Assembly: GCF_900142695.1 (NCBI RefSeq)
Contig: NZ_FRBU01000001.1
Span: 1 to 64,000, forward strand
Reading direction: 5' to 3'
From: Flavobacterium xanthum
Lineage (GTDB): Bacteria; Bacteroidota; Bacteroidia; Flavobacteriales; Flavobacteriaceae
DNA length: 64,000 nt
Shown: piece by piece, positions 16,401-24,930 of the stretch
Numbering within the stretch: position 1 is the first letter of the stretch
How the letters are laid out: each line of letters begins with the position of its first letter
Program-made: the position numbers and the translations under genes
Notes under the pieces: generated by a model
Database searches by the model: none
What the model saw: only the letters and a program-made list of their open reading frames with translations
What the model was told of the DNA's origin: nothing

Positions 16401-17723
16401 TTGGAGAATTGATATTGCGCCCGTATTTCCCATAGCATCTGCATTCTTTACATGATAGGAGATGATAGTGTCCGCAGGTAGATCGTCTAAAATACCAGCT
16501 GCATTTGTAGATTGATTGACTCCAGCTCGAATGATGGTACTATTTTTACTTAAGTCAAAATCGTAGTTCGAAGCGCCAGTTTCACAGGCGTAAATATTTG
16601 GAATGGTCGCTAGTACTGCAATCTTAGGGTAAATTTCGATGGTGATTTCATCCGTGACAGCAATGCATCCTGGTTCTGTGTAGGTGACGCTATAGGTGTG
16701 AATCCCGGAGCCTACTAGTGGAATGATGTTGTTTAGGTTTAATGTTTCTCCCGTTTGTGCTGGCAAAAATGCTATTCCGTTTTTCTTCCATACAAATGCA
16801 GTCCCAGCACTTAAACCTGCGGCAGATAATATTGGCATTGTAGTCCCCGGGCAAATTGCGGCATTATTTGCTGAGGTATAATCTAGACCCAATACATCCT
16901 GTCCGATGTTAAAACTATTTGCTTCTAAAAAAATAGCAGAATCATAACCCACATTATTTCCTCCGTCAGCAATAACTAATTTGATGCGGTACACATGAGT
17001 GATATCTAAACCGGTTGCCGAAGCTAGCATTGAAACTGTTTGTCCGTTGAAATTTATGGCAGGACCAAATCCATTTCCGTTAAAAGCGCCAAAATAGCTC
17101 GGATTAGCAGACGGACAATCTGAATTATAAGCTCCATCTCTAATAGTTTCAACAGAAACCGGGATGGTAGTACTTGGAATGACCGCTAAATTCACATTTG
17201 GACCTCCAGCGGTTACATCTTTTAAAAGAAAAGCAAAAGCATCGGAAAAGTTACATTGGGAAGTTCCGTACTCTTCAGAAGCAAAAAGAAAAGAAAAGTC
17301 AAAATTGGGTGTTTTTGGTTGGAAGTCAAATTCTATGAAACTTGCATTGATGGAATTAATTGTTATCCCAGATTGCGAAAGTAAATTAGCTTCTAGATCT
17401 GAATCTCCTAGCCATGCAGGAGATCCATCACTAAGAATGTTAGTGTTGGGTCCAGGTGTTTTCAATACATCTCCCGTGCTTAAGACTACACCATTTAAAT
17501 ACGGAAAACTAGAATTTGTATTTTCGAAATAGCCAATTCCGTTTGAAGATCCAAATGCTGTTCCTGTCCTTGAAGTAACATTGGTGCCTTGAACACATGG
17601 CGAATTTACCAATACTTGATTTACCAATTCGTCAACCGTATATTTTGTTGTGCTTATTGTAACTGACTGGGAGTGACCAGTATACATAACTATCAACAAT
17701 ATAAAAATAAGTGTCTTTTTCAT
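13437..17723 (-). CDS. Large secreted surface protein: choice-of-anchor L domain, eight repeats, T9SS type B sorting domain
   Basis: The 1428-residue protein has a signal peptide (MKKTLIFILLIVMYTGHSQ). A choice-of-anchor L domain follows at about residues 25-275 (IEFDFQPKTPNFDFSFLFAS, EEYGTSQCNFSDAFAFLLKD). Ig-like segments come next, then eight repeats of roughly 70-80 residues, each opening with a Cys-x-x-Y-x-LP motif (CTSYTLP, CTRYILP, CVSYTLP, CSAYRLP, CDVYYLP, CGQSYILDD, CDSFNLP, CESYELP). The C-terminus is a gliding-motility type B sorting domain (FFTPNGDGFNDTWNI, LYVFDRYGKLL, GWDGTFNG, LPADDYWFTITY) that directs export by the type IX system and cell-surface display. Adhesion is the likely role. 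It is a single-gene unit. Confidence 0.92.
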   Translation of the reverse strand: MKKTLIFILLIVMYTGHSQSVTISTTKYTVDELVNQVLVNSPCVQGTNVTSRTGTAFGSSNGIGYFENTNSSFPYLNGVVLSTGDVLKTPGPNTNILSDGSPAWLGDSDLEANLLSQSGITINSINASFIEFDFQPKTPNFDFSFLFASEEYGTSQCNFSDAFAFLLKDVTAGGPNVNLAVIPSTTIPVSVETIRDGAYNSDCPSANPSYFGAFNGNGFGPAINFNGQTVSMLASATGLDITHVYRIKLVIADGGNNVGYDSAIFLEANSFNIGQDVLGLDYTSANNAAICPGTTMPILSAAGLSAGTAFVWKKNGIAFLPAQTGETLNLNNIIPLVGSGIHTYSVTYTEPGCIAVTDEITIEIYPKIAVLATIPNIYACETGASNYDFDLSKNSTIIRAGVNQSTNAAGILDDLPADTIISYHVKNADAMGNTGAISILQTISTAESGKQIFVRIQNPTTLCYEIRSFQLFVVPPPQIVNTPADVTLCSRNLSENPLKANFDLSPQIASILGTQDASYNILSFHTSSAGANNNTNTVSLNSSNQILSPSTTLWVRLQNTSNSNCYVVTSFQLIVNPLPAVDILQDVFVCTSYTLPVLTKAGAQYWTGNNGTGTQLFAGDVITTTTIGLYVFNQSGICTNQDSFDVTIADLDSISPASETYCTRYILPALPYAKYFTQSGGATTTGNVQLAAGSVISTPGINRIYVWFEDTTVTPSCTKEKPFDITIIPFTALPNYPNQFGCVSYTLPVELNGGVYYTGTNKSGSLLLPGTVLTTSTPIYVFKETNTAPQNCSSEKTFKVFIGLASITPPTDVNSCSAYRLPTLTVGEYRTAAAGGGSVVAAGTFINATTTLWFYVTGESCTDNLDFTITVNIAPLPEILDTEPQCDVYYLPPVAHAGNYFTGPLGTGNLRPVGYPVTTTQLMYFYDKAPTGTCYVEKEFVITINRSPVIDAKPVEVIRCGQSYILDDLRNGEYYEFAGGPSPTNPVLRPGTVLTTSKTIYVYAAAPAPNTCVSEYSIEVLVTFVNDIEDQNACDSFNLPAIIGMGSYYTAPNGPNGTGVQLPPPYAPITTTTTLYVYVENNNRVVCIDEDPFVITIYTTPTITPIAPVTRCESYELPTFTAPVTRYFTNPGGPGSSNIEKFPGDLITVSSTIYAYAEAGTTSTVICPSEKPMVITITQKPKPDLTVPTICIDIDTGITTNAFIESGFTAPQYAFEWKSEDGTLVSTAENFSTNEPGNYTLTVTNLAIFGCTSDIVPFTIIESSKPASVTYTTSGWFTDNQTITVNAVPFIGDGSNFLYSIDGGSFQISNVFSNVSPGLHEITVSDANCGTFTIPVTIKLISSPKFFTPNGDGFNDTWNITGIPNSENLKLYVFDRYGKLLKQLFPNGSGWDGTFNGYPLPADDYWFTITYTEDNIAKEYKSHFSLKR

Positions 17724-17747
17724 TTTTTAGGTTGTTAATTCACTTAT

Positions 17748-17755
17748 CAAAAATA
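17748..17755 (-). promoter_or_regulatory. Promoter -7 box for the T9SS surface protein gene
   Basis: TATTTTTG on the minus strand, 25 bases before the start codon; no clear -33 box. Confidence 0.4.
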
Positions 17756-17899
17756 GTAAAAATTGAAATACGATTTTTAAAAAATGCTAAATTTATGTTA
17801 ACTCAATCTTAAAGATAGTTGTAGAACGGTTATTTTCCTTTATTAGTGTTTTTAAGACGTAATAGAAAAACTTTTATAAGCATATTAAGGAATTAGAAT

Positions 17900-17907
17900 T
17901 ATCTTTG
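17900..17907 (+). promoter_or_regulatory. Promoter -7 box for argS
   Basis: TATCTTTG lies 19 bases before the argS ATG. No obvious -33 box is present. Confidence 0.45.
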
Positions 17908-17925
17908 CATTTTTAAATTTACACC

Positions 17926-19704
17926 ATGACATTACAACAGATTCTTACGCCCGCTATTGAACAAGCTGTAAAAGCTTTATTTGACGTTACAATTGATAAA
18001 GTTGAATTTCAAACTACACGGAAGGAATTTGAAGGAGATATTACCATGGTGATTTTTCCCTTATTGAAAGTAGTTAAAAGTAATCCAGTCGAATTGGGGA
18101 ATAAGATAGGAAACTATTTAGTTGAAAATTTGGCTGAAGTGAGCCGTTTTAATGTGGTTTCCGGATTTTTAAATATTGTTATTTCTGATGCATATTATTT
18201 GGATTTCTTTGGAGCAATAAAAGATGATGTTAAATTTGGTTTCGTTACTCCAAATACAGAAGACAAAGCGGTAATGGTTGAGTATTCCTCACCAAATACC
18301 AACAAACCCTTGCACTTAGGTCACGTACGTAACAATCTTTTGGGATATTCAGTAGCTGAAATTATCAAGGCTTCCGGCAAAAAAGTATATAAAACTCAAA
18401 TCATTAATGATAGAGGAATCCATATTTGCAAATCAATGTTGGCTTGGCAAAAATTTGGAAACGGACAAACACCAGAATCAACCGGTTTAAAAGGAGATAA
18501 ATTAGTTGGTAATTACTATGTTGCTTTTGATAAAGCGTACAAAGAAGAAATAGCCCAATTAGTAAGCGCAGGCAAAACGGAAGAGGAAGCCAAAAAACAA
18601 GCGCCAATCATTCTGGAAGCGCAAGAAATGTTGCTGAAATGGGAAGCTGGAGATGATGCCGTAATCACACTTTGGAAAACCATGAATCAATGGGTGTATG
18701 ATGGTTTTGCTACCACATATAAAAATTTAGGTGTCGATTTTGATGCGTTTTATTATGAAAGCAACACCTATTTGTTAGGAAAAGATGTGGTTCAAATTGG
18801 TTTAGACAGAGGAGTTTTCGAAAAAGATCCTGACGGTTCCGTTTGGATTGATTTGACAGATGAAGGTTTAGACCGTAAAATTGTATTGCGTTCCGACGGT
18901 ACTGCAGTATACATGACACAAGATATTGGTACCGCCATACAACGTGTGAAAGATTATCCAGATGTTGGTGGAATGGTTTATACCGTTGGTAACGAGCAGG
19001 ATTATCACTTTAAAGTACTGTTTCTGATCTTGAAAAAACTAGGTTTTGATTGGTCTAAAAATTTATATCACTTGTCCTATGGAATGGTAGATTTGCCTAC
19101 GGGAAAAATGAAAAGCCGCGAAGGAACGGTTGTTGACGCCGATGATTTGATGCAAGAAATGACGGATACAGCGCAAAAAATTGGGGAAGACTTAGGGAAA
19201 CTAGAGGCCTATTCTGCTGAAGAAAAAGAAAAGTTATACCGTACAATTGGTTTAGGTGCTTTGAAATATTACATTTTAAAAGTAGATCCAAAAAAACGAA
19301 TCCTTTTTAATCCAGAGGAATCCGTTGATTTTGCTGGAAATACAGGGCCGTTTATTCAATACACTTACGCGAGAATTCAATCGATTATTCGTAAAGCTAA
19401 TTTTGATTTTTCAAATAAATCAAAAATAGAAACACTTCATGAAAAAGAAAAAGAATTGGTAAAACAACTAGAATTGTTTCCAGAAGTGATTCAAAATGCA
19501 GCACAGCATCACAGTCCAGCCCTTTTGGCTAACTATACCTATGATTTAGTTCGTGAGTATAATTCATTCTATCAGGCTGTTCCTATTTTAGGAGAGCAGG
19601 ATGTAGAGAATAAAATTTTCAGAGTGCAATTATCAAAGAAAGTAGCTGATGTGATTGCAACCTCTTTTAAATTATTAGGAATCAATGTTCCCGAAAGAAT
19701 GTAA
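17926..19704 (+). CDS. argS: Arginine--tRNA ligase
   Basis: The 592-residue class I aminoacyl-tRNA synthetase charges tRNA-Arg in the cytosol. An N-terminal Add1-type domain (about 1-100) precedes the Rossmann catalytic fold with the HIGH-type motif HLGH (130-133, in SSPNTNKPLHLGHVRNN). The KMSKS loop appears as GKMKSREG, the usual degenerate form in ArgRS. The C-terminal DALR anticodon-binding domain ends LGINVPERM. Length is normal for the family. It has its own promoter-like box. Confidence 0.98.
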   Translation: MTLQQILTPAIEQAVKALFDVTIDKVEFQTTRKEFEGDITMVIFPLLKVVKSNPVELGNKIGNYLVENLAEVSRFNVVSGFLNIVISDAYYLDFFGAIKDDVKFGFVTPNTEDKAVMVEYSSPNTNKPLHLGHVRNNLLGYSVAEIIKASGKKVYKTQIINDRGIHICKSMLAWQKFGNGQTPESTGLKGDKLVGNYYVAFDKAYKEEIAQLVSAGKTEEEAKKQAPIILEAQEMLLKWEAGDDAVITLWKTMNQWVYDGFATTYKNLGVDFDAFYYESNTYLLGKDVVQIGLDRGVFEKDPDGSVWIDLTDEGLDRKIVLRSDGTAVYMTQDIGTAIQRVKDYPDVGGMVYTVGNEQDYHFKVLFLILKKLGFDWSKNLYHLSYGMVDLPTGKMKSREGTVVDADDLMQEMTDTAQKIGEDLGKLEAYSAEEKEKLYRTIGLGALKYYILKVDPKKRILFNPEESVDFAGNTGPFIQYTYARIQSIIRKANFDFSNKSKIETLHEKEKELVKQLELFPEVIQNAAQHHSPALLANYTYDLVREYNSFYQAVPILGEQDVENKIFRVQLSKKVADVIATSFKLLGINVPERM

Positions 19705-19772
19705 AATTTTGTTCATTTTTTTGTGAAATCAATACAATATTTAGTAATTTTAAAACTAATTACTGATATATT

Positions 19773-20240
19773 ATGAAAAAAATATTGTTTTTCCCAGTCC
19801 TGTTTTTTATACTTTTATTGAATATTGCCGGAACTTGTTGTGCAGATGAGGTCGTTGTTACAAGTACAGTTGATAAAATTCCCGACGCAATACGCAGTAC
19901 TTTGAATCAAGGAACTTGGAAAATCACTTATTTTTTCGATAGCAAAACCAATAAATTAAATTCTTTTTCTGGATATAATTTTACTTTTGGGCTAAATGAT
20001 GTCTTAACCGCTCAATCTACAAGTTTAGATTACAGTGGAAAATGGTCTGTTATCAAATCTAATAAAATGGATGATAATCCGCATAACGATATTGAATTTA
20101 CCATTGCTTTTTTGAATCCAAATGGAGCTGGGCTTTCAGAGGATTGGCATGTTTTTGAAATAACTCCCACGCAGCTCCGATTGAGAACCACAGAGAGTAG
20201 CGCTGGAGAAACTAAATATTTAACTTTTGAAAAAAGTTAG
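19773..20240 (+). CDS. Secreted or lipidated small protein, lipocalin-like, unknown function
   Basis: The 155-residue protein starts with a strong hydrophobic signal (ILFFPVLFFILLLNIAGTCC). The Cys pair at about residues 22-23 could be a lipobox (AGTC), though Thr at -1 is unusual. The mature part opens with LNQGTWKITYFFDSKTN and later holds DYSGKWSVI and WHVFEITPTQLRLR, the strand pattern of short Bacteroidetes lipocalin-like proteins. No ligand or partner can be inferred. It is flanked by argS on the same strand and a good terminator. Confidence 0.65.
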   Translation: MKKILFFPVLFFILLLNIAGTCCADEVVVTSTVDKIPDAIRSTLNQGTWKITYFFDSKTNKLNSFSGYNFTFGLNDVLTAQSTSLDYSGKWSVIKSNKMDDNPHNDIEFTIAFLNPNGAGLSEDWHVFEITPTQLRLRTTESSAGETKYLTFEKS

Positions 20241-20274
20241 AATAATTTGTGCTTTATCGCCAAATACAACTACA

Positions 20275-20302
20275 AAACAGTCTGAAAAAAGACTGTTTTT
20301 TT
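20275..20302 (+). terminator. Terminator before ffh
   Basis: AAACAGTCT pairs with AGACTGTTT around a GAAAAA loop, followed by T residues. Confidence 0.8.
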
Positions 20303-20337
20303 ATAATATTATGAATACAACTTCAAAATCAAATGCT

Positions 20338-20345
20338 TAAATTTG
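20338..20345 (+). promoter_or_regulatory. Promoter -7 box for ffh
   Basis: TAAATTTG, 22 bases before the ffh start codon. No clear -33 box is present. Confidence 0.45.
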
Positions 20346-20367
20346 CATTTCAAAATAAATCATTACT

Positions 20368-21717
20368 ATGTTCGATAATTTAAGCGATAAACTAGACAAA
20401 GCCTTTCACATACTTAAAGGTCACGGAAAAATCACCGAAGTAAATGTAGCCGAAACGCTGAAAGAAGTCCGTAGAGCCTTACTTGACGCCGATGTCAACT
20501 TCAAAATTGCGAAAGATTTTACTACCAAAGTAAAAGAAAAAGCAATTGGGCAGGATGTATTGACAACCCTACAACCGGGACAATTGTTAGTGAAGTTAGT
20601 CAAAGACGAGCTTACGGAATTAATGGGGGGTGATGTTGCTGGAATCAATCTTTCTGGAAATCCAACGGTTATTTTGATGGCAGGTTTGCAAGGATCAGGT
20701 AAAACTACTTTCTCTGGAAAATTGGCAAATTATCTTCTTACAAAAAAGAATAAAAAACCATTATTGGTGGCTTGTGATATCTACAGACCAGCAGCAATTC
20801 AACAATTGTATGTAGTTGGGGATTCGATAGGAGTTGAGGTATATTCTGAACCAGAAAATAAAAATCCTGTTGAAATTGCTCAAAATGCGATCAAACATGC
20901 GAAAGCAAATGGGTTTAATGTTGTAATTGTCGATACAGCCGGTCGTTTAGCAGTTGATGCGGAAATGATGGATGAAATTGAACGCGTTCACAAAGCCATA
21001 CAGCCGCAAGAAACATTATTTGTTGTGGATGCAATGACAGGTCAAGATGCTGTAAATACAGCAAAAACCTTTAACGAAAGATTAAATTTTGACGGGGTTA
21101 TCTTAACCAAATTAGATGGTGATACACGTGGTGGAGCTGCGATTTCGATTAAATCGGTTGTTAATAAACCAATTAAATTTGTAGGTACAGGAGAAAAGAT
21201 GGACGCGATTGATGTGTTCTATCCCATTCGTATGGCCGAAAGAATTTTGGGAATGGGAGACGTTGTGTCTTTGGTAGAAAGAGCGCAAGAGCAATTTGAC
21301 GAAGAAGAAGCCAGAAAAATCCAAAAGAAAATTGCCAAAAACGAATTCGGCTTTGATGATTTTCTTTCTCAAATCCAGCAAGTAAAAAAGATGGGAAATA
21401 TGAAAGACTTGGTTGGAATGATACCAGGTGCTTCCAAAGCCATGAAAGATGTGGAGATCGAAGACGATGCATTCAAACATATTGAAGCAATCATTCATTC
21501 GATGACGCCAATTGAAAGAAGCAAGCCGGCTTTAATTGATGTCAAAAGAAAAGCCAGAATAGCTAAAGGTTCGGGGACCAAAATCGAGCAGGTCAACCAA
21601 TTGATGAAGCAGTTTGACCAAATGAGCAAGATGATGAAAATGATGCAAGGACCAGGGGGAAAAAACCTAATGAAAATGATGGGCGGCATGAAAGGCGGAA
21701 TGCCAGGAATGAGATAA
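20368..21717 (+). CDS. ffh: Signal recognition particle protein Ffh (SRP54)
   Basis: The 449-residue GTPase binds signal sequences of nascent membrane proteins and, with SRP RNA, delivers ribosomes to FtsY. The N domain (about 1-90) precedes the G domain with G1 GLQGSGKTT (106-114), DTAGR, and TKLDGDTRGG. The M domain (from about 300) ends in a Met-rich tail (MSKMMKMMQGPGG, MMGGMKGGMPGM) that forms the signal-sequence groove. It has its own promoter box and a terminator; folD follows in its own unit. Confidence 0.98.
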   Translation: MFDNLSDKLDKAFHILKGHGKITEVNVAETLKEVRRALLDADVNFKIAKDFTTKVKEKAIGQDVLTTLQPGQLLVKLVKDELTELMGGDVAGINLSGNPTVILMAGLQGSGKTTFSGKLANYLLTKKNKKPLLVACDIYRPAAIQQLYVVGDSIGVEVYSEPENKNPVEIAQNAIKHAKANGFNVVIVDTAGRLAVDAEMMDEIERVHKAIQPQETLFVVDAMTGQDAVNTAKTFNERLNFDGVILTKLDGDTRGGAAISIKSVVNKPIKFVGTGEKMDAIDVFYPIRMAERILGMGDVVSLVERAQEQFDEEEARKIQKKIAKNEFGFDDFLSQIQQVKKMGNMKDLVGMIPGASKAMKDVEIEDDAFKHIEAIIHSMTPIERSKPALIDVKRKARIAKGSGTKIEQVNQLMKQFDQMSKMMKMMQGPGGKNLMKMMGGMKGGMPGMR

Positions 21718-21733
21718 AATGAGTCAAAAGTAG

Positions 21734-21767
21734 AAAGTCTTAAAGTCGTAATGATTTTGAGACTTTT
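21734..21767 (+). terminator. Terminator after ffh
   Basis: AAAGTCTTAAA with TTTTGAGACTTT forms an imperfect stem followed by T residues. Confidence 0.55.
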
Positions 21768-21794
21768 TGCTTTAATATATTAAACCAAATAACA

Positions 21795-22676
21795 ATGCAA
21801 CTACTAGACGGAAAAAAAACAGCGGAAGAGATTAAAAGTGAAATTGCTGTAGAAGTACAAAAAATGAAAGACAATGGGGAGAAAGTACCTCATTTAGCAG
21901 CTCTGATTGTTGGAAATGATGGAGCAAGTTTAACCTATGTAGGAAGTAAAGTAAAAGCCTGTGAAAGAGTGGGTTTTGAATCTACTTTAGTAAAAATGCC
22001 AAGTACCACTACTGAAGTTGAATTACTAAAGAAGATTAAGGAACTAAATGAGAATGATGAAATTGATGGATTTATCGTTCAATTGCCGCTTCCAGAACAA
22101 ATTGATGAGCAGAAAGTGTTGATGGCGGTTGATCCAAGTAAAGATGTCGATGGATTTCATCCTGAGAATTTTGGAAAAATGGCATTAGACATGACTACTT
22201 TTATTCCAGCGACACCTTTTGGAATTTTAGAATTGTTAGAAAGATACGGTGTAGAAACCAAAGGGAAACATACCGTTGTGATTGGTCGTAGCCATATCGT
22301 GGGAAGACCAATGAGTATTTTGATGGGTAGAAAGGGTTTTCCTGGAAATTCAACAGTTACTTTAACACACAGTTACACTAAAAATATTGAAGAAATTACC
22401 ATTCAAGCGGATATCATTATTACGGCTTTGGGTGTTCCAAATTACCTGAAAGCAAATATGGTGAAGGAGGGTGTTGTCGTGATTGACGTAGGTATTACTC
22501 GTGTTCTTGATGAAACAAACGAAAAAGGATATGTTATTACTGGTGATGTTGATTTTGAGAATGTAAGTAAAAAATCATCGTTTATTACTCCGGTTCCGGG
22601 TGGAGTAGGACCTATGACTATTGCAATGTTATTGAAAAATACGCTTTTAGCTAGAGAAATGAAAAGAAATAAATAA
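21795..22676 (+). CDS. folD: Methylenetetrahydrofolate dehydrogenase/cyclohydrolase
   Basis: The 293-residue bifunctional enzyme interconverts 5,10-methylene- and 10-formyl-tetrahydrofolate, supplying one-carbon units for purines and initiator tRNA. Conserved elements are YVGSKVKACERVG (with the catalytic Lys), VQLPLPEQID, KDVDGFHPENFG, the NADP-binding GRSHIVGRPMS and the C-terminal PVPGGVGPMTIAML. Length is typical. It is closed by a strong terminator. Confidence 0.97.
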   Translation: MQLLDGKKTAEEIKSEIAVEVQKMKDNGEKVPHLAALIVGNDGASLTYVGSKVKACERVGFESTLVKMPSTTTEVELLKKIKELNENDEIDGFIVQLPLPEQIDEQKVLMAVDPSKDVDGFHPENFGKMALDMTTFIPATPFGILELLERYGVETKGKHTVVIGRSHIVGRPMSILMGRKGFPGNSTVTLTHSYTKNIEEITIQADIIITALGVPNYLKANMVKEGVVVIDVGITRVLDETNEKGYVITGDVDFENVSKKSSFITPVPGGVGPMTIAMLLKNTLLAREMKRNK

Positions 22677-22696
22677 AGAGAAACATAGTGTTAATT

Positions 22697-22730
22697 AAAA
22701 GCCTTAAATGTACGTTTAAGGCTTTTTTTA
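22697..22730 (+). terminator. Terminator after folD
   Basis: A perfect 12-bp stem (AAAAGCCTTAAA / TTTAAGGCTTTT) is followed by T residues. Confidence 0.85.
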
Positions 22731-22905
22731 TCTTAAAATACGCATAAAATTCTGATAATTGATGCTGAAACGGAATTTAAAGAATACTTTTGAACCACTT
22801 AAAAAAAAGACCTTTAAAATGGACGATTATTATTCGGAAATGTTGAACTAATGTAGCACTTGAACTATTTTCAAGAGGCTATAAATAAACCTATGGAATT
22901 TTGAA

Positions 22906-23832
22906 ATGAGAGCTTTTTACAAAAACAATAACGGATTAACTGCCATTACGGAATGGACGCCAAACTGCTGGATCAATATAGAATGTCCTACCGCAGCAGA
23001 AAAGAAATATTTACTCGACGAATTACAAATTCCAGAAGCATTTTATAATGACATCGAAGATATTGATGAAAGACCACGGATAGAAATTGAAAATGGTTGG
23101 ACTTTGATCATCATGCGAATTCCTGTAAAAAGTAATATTATTAAACTACCTTTTCATACTATACCCGTTGGAGTTGTATTTAAAGGAGCGATTTGCATCA
23201 CTATCACTTTTCATCAAACGGAAATGCTTACTGACTTTGTAACCTATACGAAACGCAAAAATATCAACATTAAAGACAATTTTGATTTAGTGTTGAAACT
23301 GCTATTATCCTCCAGCGTTTGGTTTTTGAAATACTTAAAACAAGTCAACCAAAAAATAAAATTAGCCGAGGATAATCTCGAAAAGTCAATTAAAAATGAA
23401 GAGTTACAAGCGTTGCTTCAAATAGAAAAATGTTTGGTATTCTTCATGACTTCTTTGAAGGGGAATGATATTTTATTACACCGAATCAAGAATATAAAGT
23501 CACAAAAAGAGCATTTTGATCTGGATTTATTAGAAGATGTTGAAATTGAATTGCGTCAGGCACAAGAAACTACTAATATTTATAGTGACATCTTAACGGG
23601 AACTATGGATGCGTATGCTTCAGTGATTTCTAATAATATGAATACGATCATGAAACAGATGACTTCGATTTCGATTATTCTGATGATTCCAACCTTGATT
23701 GCCAGTTTGTACGGAATGAATGTGCCTAATGATTTACAAGATAATCGCTATGGAATATGGATTGTTATTTCTGTATCTGTTTTATTATCTGCTTTTGGTG
23801 TGTTTTTATTCAAAAGAAAGAGATGGTTTTGA
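22906..23832 (+). CDS. corA: CorA-family divalent cation channel
   Basis: The 308-residue protein has a soluble N-terminal funnel domain (about 1-240) and two C-terminal membrane helices (about 247-268 and 283-303). They are joined by the GMN selectivity loop (YGMNVP, 270-272). The basic tail KRKRWF is the usual cytosolic end. CorA pentamers let Mg2+ (or Co2+/Ni2+) enter the cell. It is a single-gene unit. The 230 bases upstream contain a possible 29-codon reading frame (22762-22851) that I do not call. Confidence 0.92.
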   Translation: MRAFYKNNNGLTAITEWTPNCWINIECPTAAEKKYLLDELQIPEAFYNDIEDIDERPRIEIENGWTLIIMRIPVKSNIIKLPFHTIPVGVVFKGAICITITFHQTEMLTDFVTYTKRKNINIKDNFDLVLKLLLSSSVWFLKYLKQVNQKIKLAEDNLEKSIKNEELQALLQIEKCLVFFMTSLKGNDILLHRIKNIKSQKEHFDLDLLEDVEIELRQAQETTNIYSDILTGTMDAYASVISNNMNTIMKQMTSISIILMIPTLIASLYGMNVPNDLQDNRYGIWIVISVSVLLSAFGVFLFKRKRWF

Positions 23833-23955
23833 TTCTATAAAACGTGAAACGCAGTTCTTTAGACCATCATATTGATATAGAACGGTCAAAACCTCAACAA
23901 AATAAATAAAAGTATGCATTTCTATTTGAAATGAGTGTTTTGCGGTATTTTATAG

Positions 23956-24768
23956 TTAATAATCTCCTCGTCCTTTAAACCTTGGATCATCTCTTTTTAT
24001 GAATTCGGTTCTTCTTTTTGGCGCTTCCGTTTTGGGTAAACTCGCTTCTTCGGTTTTGCTGGAAGGTTCTATCAATTCGTTTAATTCTTTGATTTCTGCA
24101 TCAGTCAAATCTCGGAATCTTCCAACAGGAATATCAAGTGATATATTGATAATTCGGATGCGTTTCAAGGCAATAACATCATAACCCAAATACTCACACA
24201 TTCTACGAATTTGACGGTTTAAACCTTGTGTCAAGATGATTTTAAATGTCGTAGAACTTATTTTTTCTACCTTACATTTTCGGGTAACCGTGTCTAAAAT
24301 TGGAACACCATTACTCATTTTTTCGATAAAACGATCGGTGATTAATTTGTTGACCGTTACCGTATATTCTTTTTCGTGGTTGTTTCTCGCACGAAGAATT
24401 TTGTTGACAATATCGCCGTCATTAGTCATAAAAATCAACCCCTCAGATGCTTTGTCTAAACGGCCAATAGGGAAAATGCGTGTTGGATAATTAATATAAT
24501 CTACAATATTGCCGCGAACTTCTAAATTGGTTGTACATTCAATTCCAACAGGTTTATTAAAAGCTAAATAAATAGATTTCTCTCTTTTCTCTCGAATTAA
24601 TTTTCCATCAATACGCACTTCGTCATTCGGTGAAACTTTTGTGCCTAATTCCGGAATAACTCCATTGATGGTCACGCGACCTTCTTCAATGATTTTATCA
24701 GCTTCACGGCGGGAGCAATACCCAGTTTCTCCTATGAATTTATTGAGGCGTTTTAGATTTTCTTCCAT
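23956..24768 (-). CDS. rluF: 23S rRNA pseudouridine synthase, RluF type
   Basis: The 270-residue protein has an N-terminal S4 RNA-binding domain (about 6-60; RLNKFIGETGYCSRREADK) and a RsuA/RluF-type catalytic domain with Asp105 in IGRLDKASEG. NKPVGIECTT and FPIGRLD followed by LIFMTNDGDIVNKILRA fit RluF (U2604 modification) better than RluB or RluE. The C-terminal tail is rich in Lys, Arg and Pro (KTEAPKRRTEFIKRDDPRFKG). It lies alone, with a TACTTTTG box just upstream. Confidence 0.85.
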   Translation of the reverse strand: MEENLKRLNKFIGETGYCSRREADKIIEEGRVTINGVIPELGTKVSPNDEVRIDGKLIREKREKSIYLAFNKPVGIECTTNLEVRGNIVDYINYPTRIFPIGRLDKASEGLIFMTNDGDIVNKILRARNNHEKEYTVTVNKLITDRFIEKMSNGVPILDTVTRKCKVEKISSTTFKIILTQGLNRQIRRMCEYLGYDVIALKRIRIINISLDIPVGRFRDLTDAEIKELNELIEPSSKTEEASLPKTEAPKRRTEFIKRDDPRFKGRGDY

Positions 24769-24772
24769 ACTG

Positions 24773-24780
24773 CAAAAGTA
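24773..24780 (-). promoter_or_regulatory. Promoter -7 box for rluF
   Basis: TACTTTTG on the minus strand, only 4 bases from the start codon, suggesting a very short 5' leader. No clear -33 box is present. Confidence 0.35.
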
Positions 24781-24876
24781 ATGAATTTGATAATTAGATA
24801 CTATTTAAAATTGATTTGAAAAGTATTGTTACACAAAGATGATCAAAGTTTTTTTTTTGAAAAAATTATAAAATTC

Positions 24877-24915
24877 TTCGTGAAGCTTCGTGTTTCCTTT
24901 GTGAATCTTTGCGAA
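24877..24915. repeat. Short tandem-like nonamer repeat
   Basis: On the minus strand four related units follow each other: TTCGCAAAG, TTCACAAAG, ACACGAAG and TTCACGAAG. Similar CACAAAG/CACGAAG strings are, as I recall, common between flavobacterial genes. Confidence 0.45.
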
Positions 24916-24930
24916 ATAGTTTTTTTAAAA

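Noticed and set aside
22762..22851. 29-codon reading frame upstream of corA
   Set aside because: No clear ribosome-binding site, family or conservation can be shown; kept only as a possible leader peptide.
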